This document shows, piece by piece, positions 53,619-60,568 of a stretch of 64,000 nt of DNA. The translations under genes were made by a program, and so were the position numbers. The notes beneath the pieces were generated by a model that ran no database searches, had not been told where the DNA came from, and saw only the letters and a program-made list of their open reading frames with translations. Within the stretch, counting starts at the first letter, position 1; each line of letters opens with the position of its first letter. Origin of the DNA: DASWNP01 sp036399175 (GTDB taxonomy: Bacteria; Acidobacteriota; Blastocatellia; Pyrinomonadales; Pyrinomonadaceae); assembly GCA_036399175.1 (NCBI GenBank), contig DASWNP010000020.1, forward strand, positions 1 to 64,000. The letters run 5' to 3'.

Positions 53619-53710
53619 TGGTGACGACGGCGGGACTCGAACCCGCATCCTCTAGGCCGAGGGTTTGGCCGTTTTCGAAACGGCTGCTTTATCCATTAAG
53701 CTACGTCGCC
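53619..53710 (-). tRNA. tRNA-Ser-like gene, anticodon CGA, inside the transposon
   Basis: The minus strand folds into a full cloverleaf: acceptor GGCGACG/CGTCGTC (one G-U), TA, D arm GCTT-AATGGATA-AAGC, anticodon arm GCCGT-TTCGAAA-ACGGC with anticodon CGA (53675-53677), a long variable region of about 21 bases (CCTC/GAGG), T arm GCGGG-TTCGAGT-CCCGC, discriminator A and encoded CCA. Anticodon CGA reads Ser codon UCG and the long variable arm fits Ser. The four-base D stem and A73 are unlike usual bacterial tRNA-Ser (G73). No further tRNA is in the window. Confidence 0.85.
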
Positions 53711-53732
53711 CTTTGTCAGCGTTCTAAGAATG

Positions 53733-53765
53733 GGGTCTGGTTGCCGCCAGACCCTTTTCCTTTTT
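53733..53765 (+). terminator. Hairpin with T-run next to the tRNA
   Basis: GGGTCTGG (53733-53740) and CCAGACCC (53747-53754) are followed by TTTTCCTTTTT on the plus strand. On the minus strand it lies just upstream of the tRNA. It would stop rightward, antisense transcripts crossing the tRNA. Confidence 0.6.
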
Positions 53766-53770
53766 CACCT

Positions 53771-53823
53771 CCAAAACAAAAAAAGCAGACTCAGACACCT
53801 CTCCTATGGTGTCATTGTCTGCT
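53771..53823 (-). terminator. Intrinsic terminator of the lipoprotein gene
   Basis: On the minus strand AGCAGAC pairs with GTCTGCT (53823-53817 and 53790-53784), with inner GACACC/GGTGTC, followed by a run of seven T (TTTTTTTG). The lipoprotein gene at 54411-53917 lies directly upstream on this strand. Confidence 0.8.
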
Positions 53824-53916
53824 TCGTCAGGCTCGCACGTCTCCCACACGCGGGGCGGTCGCCTCAACCGTTAATCCCACGCGCATCTTACCAAGGACTG
53901 AAAAGCGTGTCTATAG

Positions 53917-54411
53917 TTATTGCGGAATTTCAGAGCAAGCAGCTTTGATAATCTCTCTCTTATGCTCTCCGATAGAGATTACGTCCCACTTACCTTTTTT
54001 CTTGCCAACAACAGCAGAGAGGGGGACATCTTTCAATAGATTTGTCGAGTCCTGATTTGACCCTCCATCATGCCACGCTCCCCAACCATTATTGGGGCTA
54101 TATAGTCGGTAGACTTTGGGGCTAAAGGATGTCACTCCTAAAAACTCAATGCCGTTGAGTTTATCTGCTTCCGTGATGGGCAGAGAGATAACAGTGACAT
54201 TCGGTTCTTTGAGTTGATAAAGAAGTCGCTGATTTGGTAGAGGCTCATCAATTCCATAATAAGAATCCCCGCACCTTATAAGCTTTGCCGTCCAATAACT
54301 TTCCGCTTGCCGTTTTGCCTCACTGCCTAGTGAGGCAGATGGGTCAGTCATTGGCTGTGTACACGCAGAACACGACATCAATCCAAGCAGAAATAGCGAT
54401 AGTCGCTTCAC
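53917..54411 (-). CDS. Lipoprotein of unknown function (164 aa)
   Basis: The signal sequence KRLSLFLLGLMSCSAC has a lipobox ending at Cys17, then a Ser/Ala-rich linker and a mature domain with no family I recognise (TVISLPITEADKLNGIEFLGVTSFSPKVYRLYSPNNGWGAW). The gene is divergent from the HTH gene at 54609; overlapping palindromes in the 197-base gap could control both. It is cargo of the transposon. AT-rich base use suggests foreign origin. Confidence 0.65.
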   Translation of the reverse strand: MKRLSLFLLGLMSCSACTQPMTDPSASLGSEAKRQAESYWTAKLIRCGDSYYGIDEPLPNQRLLYQLKEPNVTVISLPITEADKLNGIEFLGVTSFSPKVYRLYSPNNGWGAWHDGGSNQDSTNLLKDVPLSAVVGKKKGKWDVISIGEHKREIIKAACSEIPQ

Positions 54412-54538
54412 GGTTTTTCTCCCCGTTGAGGTTTGAGGTGTCCTGAGCGCATAATCACTACAGATGTGTAGGGTGGGAGCGCATCAGGCGTGATGTGCTG
54501 CGCCGGTGACTCACGTTTATCGGCGCACCTACAGCACT

Positions 54539-54563
54539 GTAGTATTATACTACTAAATAGTAG
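54539..54563. promoter_or_regulatory. Overlapping palindromes, candidate operator
   Basis: GTAGTATTATACTAC (54539-54553) and CTACTAAATAGTAG (54550-54563) are both perfect palindromes apart from the central base or bases and overlap by four bases. They lie between the divergent lipoprotein and HTH genes, 46 bases before the HTH start, so the HTH protein may bind here. Confidence 0.6.
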
Positions 54564-54608
54564 TTCAAACGAGAAAGCGAGATATGTCTCATCAGGAGGT
54601 AGCTGCTG

Positions 54609-54923
54609 ATGGGACGCGCACCTCGCCCGAAGCCTGAGCGCATGGCTTTCAAGCTGTTGCAGATAAGAACTGCGCTCGGCCTCACACAAGACGAGATGTT
54701 AAAGCGGCTGAACTATCGTAAGTCACCGCTCTATGCTTCTCAGATTTCAGACTTTGAGCAGGGGAAGCGGGAGCCGCCGGTGCAGGTCTTATTACGGTAT
54801 GCAAGAGTGGCGGGTGTGCCGATGGAGATGTTAGTTGATGATGCCCTTGACCTGCCTAACCGTCTGCCAAGCGTGCCGGAGTATGAGTGGGTTATGAGGC
54901 GTGTCCGTACAGGACGGCAGTGA
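54609..54923 (+). CDS. Cro/C1-type HTH protein on the transposon (104 aa)
   Basis: KLLQIRTALGLTQDEMLKRLN, then ASQISDFEQGKREPPVQVLLRYARVAGVPMEMLVDDALDLPNRLP. This is a paralogue of the HTH protein at 46774 (about half of residues identical by eye over 80). AGGAGGT at 54595-54601 and ATG 54609 give a clear start. The gene is followed 43 bases later by the HEPN-like gene in the same direction. A regulator plus effector operon within a transposon recalls toxin-antitoxin or defence modules. Confidence 0.8.
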   Translation: MGRAPRPKPERMAFKLLQIRTALGLTQDEMLKRLNYRKSPLYASQISDFEQGKREPPVQVLLRYARVAGVPMEMLVDDALDLPNRLPSVPEYEWVMRRVRTGRQ

Positions 54924-54966
54924 TGAGAAGGTTAGTTTTTCCCACTCATAAAGTGATAAAGCAGGA

Positions 54967-56121
54967 ATGCAAAAAGCAATGAATTTTTTAATGACCTTTT
55001 ATATCTATCCTCTATCAGAAGAAATCGTCCTGTCACATCACTTGAGCTTTAACCTTGATAATCCTCGTACTGATGAAGAGATTTCCATTGTTAAGGATTA
55101 CTTGCTTAAAGCATACGACTCAGAAGGAGACGAGCAAATACCGATTCACTCTAACGAGCCTATCGAAACTTTAGAGAACATTCTTTTAGACTTTCAAGAG
55201 GAGTTCTCAGGATCGGACGAATACATAGCAAGATTTTTTCACTCTTACGAAAGGGATAAAATCTTTGAATTTATAGCAAAGATGTGGGTCATCGCTCGTT
55301 TTGATGATGAGGGTGAGATTCAACTAATTAACGAAGGGTTGAGGCAGAGGGAGGCGCAAGGTCTATCATCAGTCGTCTGGCTAGACAATGACCATCCGAT
55401 AGTTCACAACTCTGAAAGGTTAGTCAGTTATAGCTATTTATTATCTCTCTTGACCCACTCTGAAGGCAGCGATTATTTCGGGCGCAGTTTCATTCTTGAC
55501 CCTCATCAAATAACCCGTTTCCAACCAGTAAAAAGTCTATGGATTGATTTCTTCATGTTTGCAACAGGAGTCAAAGGGGGCAGGGATGTTTTGGCTGAAC
55601 TTGAATGGATTTTCTTACCTTTCGCGCTTGATAATTTGCGGGAAAACATTGGACTTTTAGATAAAGCTTTTAGGGATGGTCTTACAGAGAAGCTACTCTA
55701 TATCGGCGGGATACTCAAGATTGTAAGTCACGACGTAAGAGATGTGAAGGTAGCCCTTGTGATGCTCACTAGCATTATTGAGCTTCTGGTTACTCATAGC
55801 CCGAATACAAATCGCTTTAATGTGGAAGACTCTATTAGTAAACAGTTTCAGTTAAAGGCGAGCATTCTTATTTATCTTAACGATAAGAGCAAAGGCATTA
55901 ACGATATTAAGAGAAGGCTCAAAACGATATATGAACAGCGGTCTAATGTCGCTCACGGCAATTTAGGCGAAATTCATAGATACGTAAGTAAGCTATCCAA
56001 AAAAGAGGGGGAGGAAGAGTATTTTGAAGACCTGAAGAGTGACCTATACAAATATATTCGAGCCATTCTTGAAGAGTATCTCAAAGACAGGCCGTTCGTG
56101 GACTTCCTAAAAGATAGTTGA
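54967..56121 (+). CDS. HEPN-like protein, transposon cargo (384 aa)
   Basis: The N-terminal 230 residues are of unknown family, rich in acidic and aromatic residues. The C-terminal third has the shape of Apea-like HEPN domains: ALVMLTSIIELLVTH, QFQLKASILIYLND and IKRRLKTIYEQRSNVAHGN, which ends with R-S-N-V-A-H, the R-x4-H RNase motif. HEPN RNases act in abortive infection, toxin-antitoxin and other conflict systems and often cut tRNAs. Gene and element are AT-rich. No ribosome-binding site is clear before the ATG. The cargo position and HTH neighbour suggest a conflict module, by inference. Confidence 0.65.
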   Translation: MQKAMNFLMTFYIYPLSEEIVLSHHLSFNLDNPRTDEEISIVKDYLLKAYDSEGDEQIPIHSNEPIETLENILLDFQEEFSGSDEYIARFFHSYERDKIFEFIAKMWVIARFDDEGEIQLINEGLRQREAQGLSSVVWLDNDHPIVHNSERLVSYSYLLSLLTHSEGSDYFGRSFILDPHQITRFQPVKSLWIDFFMFATGVKGGRDVLAELEWIFLPFALDNLRENIGLLDKAFRDGLTEKLLYIGGILKIVSHDVRDVKVALVMLTSIIELLVTHSPNTNRFNVEDSISKQFQLKASILIYLNDKSKGINDIKRRLKTIYEQRSNVAHGNLGEIHRYVSKLSKKEGEEEYFEDLKSDLYKYIRAILEEYLKDRPFVDFLKDS

Positions 56122-56282
56122 TAATTGTTAGTGCCAACTCGCTCTCAGTGACTTTGTGGTCAACTTACCGACTTTGTGGTCAAACCGCACTTTAGGGGCA
56201 AAGCTATTGTCCGGCGTTACCGGCGTTATCGGACGCACGGATTAACTTTCTCTTCTTATCAGGTTGAAGTTTTTGTTGAATC

Positions 56283-58673
56283 TTAAGTGCGGGCTCGAAA
56301 CAGAAGATAGACACCGGCTGAGGCGAAAATAACTAGTGGTGACCAGACGGCAATTTTGGCCGGCAGGAGGCCATAGTTGCCCAGTTGTTGAAAGCCACTG
56401 GTCGCTCCCCAGAAGGTCAGTCCGATAGCAACCGCCGCGCAAAGAGCGGCGATGGCGCTTCTTCGTCCGAATGCGAGCGCAAGGGGAATCCCGACCAGCG
56501 CCATGACTACGGGCGAAAAAGGCTCAGCTCGCTTGCGCTCCAGCGCGACCGTCAGCGGGGTAGATGTGCCGGGGGACTCACCACGCCTCTTAAGCGACCT
56601 TATGTAGCTGCTTAATTGCTTAATATCCATCTCGGCGGGCGTATTAAGCACGGGCTTAAAGGCTTCGGGAGGCTCGATCGCCGAAATCGTTTCGCTGGCG
56701 ACGCGTCGGAGGCCGCCGCCCGCAGTTGCGTCTCTCTCTATCTGGACGATCTCGGCGTTCTCCAACTCAAGCGCCCCCTTTTCATTCCAATGCGCGCGCT
56801 CGGCCGAGACCAGACGCCGGATGTGAATCCCCTCAGCATCGAACTCGTAGACCAGAGGAGCGCGCAGTTCCCTGCTCTTTTCGTCGAACTCGTACGAGTA
56901 GAGCGCTCCAGACCCGGATGCAGAGGCTAGCCAGTTGCGTCCCCTCTGCGTTCCCTTCGACAAGCCGCTGCGAATCTGGTTGCGTAGATTGTTCTGTAGA
57001 CGGTTGGCTCGCGGCATCAGGCGCTCCTGCACGCCCCAGAGTCCTAATCCAATGCAGGCCGCGAAAATCAGACCGGGCAGCGCCAGCCTGTAGACGCTCT
57101 GCCCACAAGCCCACCAGGCGACCGCCTCGCTGCGGCGCGCCAAAAGCGCGTAGGACACCAGAACCGCCACCAGAACGCTCATCGGAGCCAGCGCCACCAT
57201 CACGAGCGGCAGTAGAAAGAGCATGTAGCGTCCGACCAGATATGCCCCCGCGCCGGAAGTGGCGATGAAGCGCAGCAATTCAAAGAGCGTGAAGATGAGA
57301 AAGATTGCTATCAGCGTCAGGAAAGCCATGCTGAAATTTCCGGTCAGCGCACGCAGCATCGTCCGGTCAAGCAACCCCGAGAAGAGAGGACGACCCGGGC
57401 GACGGCTCTTTGAGACCGAAGGCGCGGCGGCCTCGCCCCCCTCCGCTGACGGAGGCTCTCTCCTGCCCCACCAGAGAGCAAACCAGAGCGAGCCGCTCCC
57501 GGTTCTTAAGATCAGAAGGCAGACGCCCAACAGGAGCGCTGCGGCGGTCGAAAGCCAGGCGCCGACACGTATGGGGACGGCCTCCACGCGCACGAGATAT
57601 TCTCCCGCCAAAGCCAGAAGGTAGTATGCGATCATCGCCGACAGAGAGAGAAACATGCCGAGCCCGCGCCCTCCGCGCCTCATGCGCAGGCCGATGGCCG
57701 CGCCCAGAAGCGCGAAGCCTATCGGGGCCGTGCAGAGCGCGAGCCTCCTGTGGAAGGCGAAAGCTGCCGCGCGACGCGTCGCACGTTCCTTCGCCGTGCG
57801 TCGCCGCTCCAGAAGCTCACGCCATCCCATCTCGTCGAATTCGAGCTGGCGCGCGCGCAGTCGCTTGAGAAGCTCGCCCCTCTCCCTGTTCAGCCGGTCG
57901 TCCCGTATGCGCAGTTGCGTGGAGCGCTCGGTCGTTATCTCTTTCGGTGCGCCGGGAGAGGGAGTCTGCGCCGTCTCTCCTCGAAGACGGAGCAGGCTCT
58001 CTTTAGAATCCTTCGTCGGCAGCGTCGTCACAGAGGCGTCGCTCAGAACCAGTTCAGATTGCTCGCCCGACGAATCGATGCGTCCGGAACGCGCCGTCAC
58101 GAGGCGCACGCCGCCCTCCTGTTCCTGCCAGTAGATGAAGACCCTCCCCCATTGCCCGCTCTCTCGGTCGCCGTCTCGAACGTATATGATTTTGCCCGGA
58201 ATCTCCGTGTTGAAGGTGCGCGGCTCGACGGGCGACTCCAGACGGTAGAGCGCCGCGCGAATCGCCGTCTGCCTGAGCCCGTAAGCGGCGCTCGGAGCCA
58301 ACTCCATCCCTATGTAGAGCGTCGCGGCGCTCATCAAAAGCCCGAAGAGCACGGGCGGAGCGACGATTCGCCAGTTCCCTATCCCTGCCGCGCGCATGGC
58401 TATCAGCTCGCTATCGCTGCCCATCCGGCTGAAACCGATCGCAGTCCCCGCCAAAACCGCCATCGGCAGCGTAAAGATCAGTATGTTCGGAAGCAGGCCG
58501 AGCGAGACCTCCAGTGCCATCTCCAGAGGCGCACGCGCCGCGCCCAGAATCTCTGCGAAGCGCGTCGCCTGCTGCGCAAGCAGCACGGAGGTCAGAAGCA
58601 GCAGCGCTAGAATGAAATAGGGCACGGTAGCCGCTACCGTATATCTCTCGATTAATCTTCTTTGCGGAAACAT
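56283..58673 (-). CDS. LptF-LptG fusion, LPS export permease (796 aa)
   Basis: Two YjgP/YjgQ permease modules are joined in one frame. The first (about 1-395) starts RRLIERYTVAATVPYFILALLLLTSVLLAQQ and has the periplasmic beta-rich domain then AFHRRLALCTAPIGFALLGAAIGL. The second (about 425-796) starts LDRTMLRALTGNFSMAFLTLIAIFLIFTLFEL and ends ERKRAEPFSPVVMALVGIPLALAFGRRSA... with the closing helices. LptF and LptG are separate proteins of about 360 residues in most bacteria. No stop or frameshift separates them. With LptB and LptC it would extract LPS from the inner membrane. Confidence 0.88.
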   Translation of the reverse strand: MFPQRRLIERYTVAATVPYFILALLLLTSVLLAQQATRFAEILGAARAPLEMALEVSLGLLPNILIFTLPMAVLAGTAIGFSRMGSDSELIAMRAAGIGNWRIVAPPVLFGLLMSAATLYIGMELAPSAAYGLRQTAIRAALYRLESPVEPRTFNTEIPGKIIYVRDGDRESGQWGRVFIYWQEQEGGVRLVTARSGRIDSSGEQSELVLSDASVTTLPTKDSKESLLRLRGETAQTPSPGAPKEITTERSTQLRIRDDRLNRERGELLKRLRARQLEFDEMGWRELLERRRTAKERATRRAAAFAFHRRLALCTAPIGFALLGAAIGLRMRRGGRGLGMFLSLSAMIAYYLLALAGEYLVRVEAVPIRVGAWLSTAAALLLGVCLLILRTGSGSLWFALWWGRREPPSAEGGEAAAPSVSKSRRPGRPLFSGLLDRTMLRALTGNFSMAFLTLIAIFLIFTLFELLRFIATSGAGAYLVGRYMLFLLPLVMVALAPMSVLVAVLVSYALLARRSEAVAWWACGQSVYRLALPGLIFAACIGLGLWGVQERLMPRANRLQNNLRNQIRSGLSKGTQRGRNWLASASGSGALYSYEFDEKSRELRAPLVYEFDAEGIHIRRLVSAERAHWNEKGALELENAEIVQIERDATAGGGLRRVASETISAIEPPEAFKPVLNTPAEMDIKQLSSYIRSLKRRGESPGTSTPLTVALERKRAEPFSPVVMALVGIPLALAFGRRSAIAALCAAVAIGLTFWGATSGFQQLGNYGLLPAKIAVWSPLVIFASAGVYLLFRART

Positions 58674-58691
58674 AACTCGCTTGGCCTCTCT

Positions 58692-59450
58692 CTAGCCCGA
58701 GGCCGCGCCCAGCGGCACCTGACCTCTGGGCGTGCGCTCAAGTGCGCGCGCAATCAGACGATGGGAGAGATTCCCGAGTTCAGTCTGCGCGCCTCTGGAG
58801 ATCTCTTCAGACATCTTCTGCGCCCACTCCTTCGGGCCCAGGCGCTTCATCTGTCCCCAAAGCGTGCGCGCCTCCGCCCTGAGCGCAAGTCCCGTCTCGC
58901 CCGTACAGAGTCCGCAGCGAAGGGAGCTTTCAGGGCTCAGGTAGAGCGTCTCAGATGCGTCGAAGCTTTTGCCGCATCCGCCGCAGGCGCGCAGCTCCGG
59001 CAGAAAACCCGAAAGTTTGAGCACCCAAAGCTCGTAATAGCGCACGACCGGAGCAGTTCGCTCCGGCACCTCCGCGATTGCTTCCAGGCAGGCGCGCACC
59101 ATCCGAAACAGTTTTTCATTCGGCTCGTGCGGCGGCGCAAACTCCAGCGCCAGCTCGCTCAGGTATTCGAGCGCGGCGACGGTCTCTGGGTTTCTTGCGA
59201 GCGCGAAGTAGGAACGCAGAATCTCCGCCTGTCTGAGCGAGACCAGCTCCTTCCCCTCCTTGGCGTAGAAAGAGAGCGAAATCAGCGTGAAAGGCTCAAG
59301 GCTCGCCCCGAAACGGCTTTTCAAGCGCCGCGCGCCGCGCGCCACGCCCCGCACGACTCCTGCGTCGCGCGTCAGGCAGATGACGATTTTATCCGCCTCC
59401 GCAAGCTTGTATGTGCGCAGGATAAATGCTTCTGTGTCAACCAAACCCAT
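58692..59450 (-). CDS. recO: DNA repair protein RecO (252 aa)
   Basis: The N-terminal OB-fold (DTEAFILRTYKLAEADKIVICLTRDAGVVRGVARGARRLKSRFGASLEPFTLI) leads to a helical C-terminal domain with a Cys4 zinc finger (CGGCGKSF... CGLC). It works with RecF and RecR to load RecA on gaps. Its length is normal. It ends 18 bases before the lptFG start on the same strand, so the two may be co-transcribed. Confidence 0.9.
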   Translation of the reverse strand: MGLVDTEAFILRTYKLAEADKIVICLTRDAGVVRGVARGARRLKSRFGASLEPFTLISLSFYAKEGKELVSLRQAEILRSYFALARNPETVAALEYLSELALEFAPPHEPNEKLFRMVRACLEAIAEVPERTAPVVRYYELWVLKLSGFLPELRACGGCGKSFDASETLYLSPESSLRCGLCTGETGLALRAEARTLWGQMKRLGPKEWAQKMSEEISRGAQTELGNLSHRLIARALERTPRGQVPLGAASG

Positions 59451-59510
59451 GATAGTCTTTAAAGGCTTTTCTCAAGTGCAGTGAAACGTCGGAGGGAGCA
59501 CCACCGGAGA

Positions 59511-59523
59511 CGTTATCAGACGC
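59511..59523. repeat. Short repeated intergenic motif CGTTATCAGACGC
   Basis: The same 13 bases occur at 63429-63441, and CGTTATCGGACGC at 56224-56236. Each lies at or just beyond the 3' end of a minus-strand gene. Confidence 0.5.
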
Positions 59524-59541
59524 ACATCAAAGCAAAATCCA

Positions 59542-59712
59542 TTATCCGGGCAGCCAGTAAAGCAGCCATGCCAGAACGAGTCCGACGCCCACGAACTCCG
59601 CAAACACTTTGAGGCCGTAGAGCGCCTGCTGGCGCGGGGTGTCGCGCCCGATGATGCCGAAGACGACGCTGACCAGTAGAGCGAACAAGAGCATCAAGAA
59701 GAAGTGTCTCAC
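59542..59712 (-). CDS. Small membrane protein (56 aa)
   Basis: Two membrane helices (FFLMLLFALLVSVVFGII and FAEFVGVGLVLAWLLYWL) separated by a short polar loop. A GTG start at 59712 overlaps the stop of the upstream gene (GTGA), so the two are translated together. Function unknown. Confidence 0.6.
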   Translation of the reverse strand: MRHFFLMLLFALLVSVVFGIIGRDTPRQQALYGLKVFAEFVGVGLVLAWLLYWLPG

Positions 59713-60131
59713 GATTTTCTCCCGGCTCTGATGTCGAAGGCGTCGAGCGCCAGAAGATAATTCAGAAGCCCCGCGACCATCAGAAAGACGTTCCCGTATT
59801 CCGCCGTCGCGCGCTCGGCCTGGTCGATTGCCCCTATCTCCAACGCGCGGCTGGCGACGTAGAGCAGCCCCGCCCCCAGGTTGAAGAGACCGAAGACGTA
59901 TGAGAGCAGCCCCGTCGTCGAGTTGAACAGACTGAACAGATGGCCTCCCAAAAGCAGGCCGAGCGCGTACATCGTCCAGACCGCCCCTCCCAGCAGAAGC
60001 CCGCTCAAAATCCGCCCGGCCCAGAGGTGCCCCGCCCCCGGCACAGCCCACGCCAGCAGACCGCACAGCCACGCGCCCGCTTTAACACGACCCTTCTCAC
60101 TCGCCGTTTCGGCCAATTTCCTCTCCTCCAT
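59709..60131 (-). CDS. Small multi-pass membrane protein (140 aa)
   Basis: A hydrophobic protein with about four membrane helices. The start WLCGLLAWAVPGAGHLWAGRILSGLLLGGAVWT is like TM2-type or DUF6677-type proteins with a Pro-Gly-x-Gly-H-x-W/F-x-G motif. ATG 60131 is at the first conserved residue. It is coupled to the 56-residue protein downstream. No function is known. Confidence 0.65.
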   Translation of the reverse strand: MEERKLAETASEKGRVKAGAWLCGLLAWAVPGAGHLWAGRILSGLLLGGAVWTMYALGLLLGGHLFSLFNSTTGLLSYVFGLFNLGAGLLYVASRALEIGAIDQAERATAEYGNVFLMVAGLLNYLLALDAFDIRAGRKS

Positions 60132-60568
60132 CCCAAACCTTTAAAATGGAACTCCCGCTCCACGCAGATACTTCCCCGCGACAGACTACTTACAGACTCC
60201 TTCTCTGACGCTCAACGCGACCGACGCGTTCGCCGCCAATCCCTCCGCGGCGCTTCCATCCGCCCTCTCGACAGACGTTTGCAAGCCCTCTATCAACTTT
60301 TTCCTGCGCGCGCGAAGCAGTCCTCCGATGATTGTTCCAAAAGCCTCCGCGCTGTCGAGGCGGCGCGCTCTGAAAAGCGTCGCGGGCGTTTCAAAAACCG
60401 TGTGCGGAAAGCCCTAGAGGGGCGCTCCCTGAGACTCTACATGAAAGGTCGGCGCGACGACACAGTCTGACCTGAAATCTCAAACGCAGCGACTTAAGTT
60501 CTCTCTGGAAAGCTTTTACAGAAAGCCTCCGAGTTCTCCCCCTCTTCGAGCCGGTCAGCCTCGTCGCT
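60132..60568. other. Intergenic region, nothing recognised
   Basis: About 440 bases between two minus-strand genes. Open frames here lack ribosome-binding sites and family content. I see no clear terminator, promoter or repeat. Confidence 0.4.

Larger units (their letters stand above)
52044..56205. mobile_element. IS4-like transposon with tRNA, HTH and HEPN cargo (4162 bp)
   Basis: The ends are AGCTTTGCCCCTAAA (52044-52058) and TTTAGGGGCAAAGCT (56191-56205), perfect 15-bp inverted repeats. The 10-bp sequence ATTGTCCGGC flanks both ends (52034-52043 and 56206-56215), as expected of a target duplication of an IS4-type element. Sub-terminal GGTCAA/TTGACC repeats lie at both ends (52076-52130; 56152-56186). 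Contents: transposase, tRNA gene, lipoprotein, HTH regulator and HEPN-like protein. The DNA is more AT-rich than the host. The duplication is intact, so insertion was recent or is conserved. Confidence 0.85.

Noticed and set aside
53612..54055. A plus-strand open frame of 147 codons beginning across the tRNA
   Set aside because: It is antisense to the tRNA and to the terminator; its start (Thr-Ala-Gly-Leu-Glu-Pro) is the well-known false translation of a tRNA T arm.
54408..54689. A minus-strand open frame overlapping the HTH gene and operator
   Set aside because: It is antisense to a well-supported gene and crosses the candidate operator; no ribosome-binding site or family.
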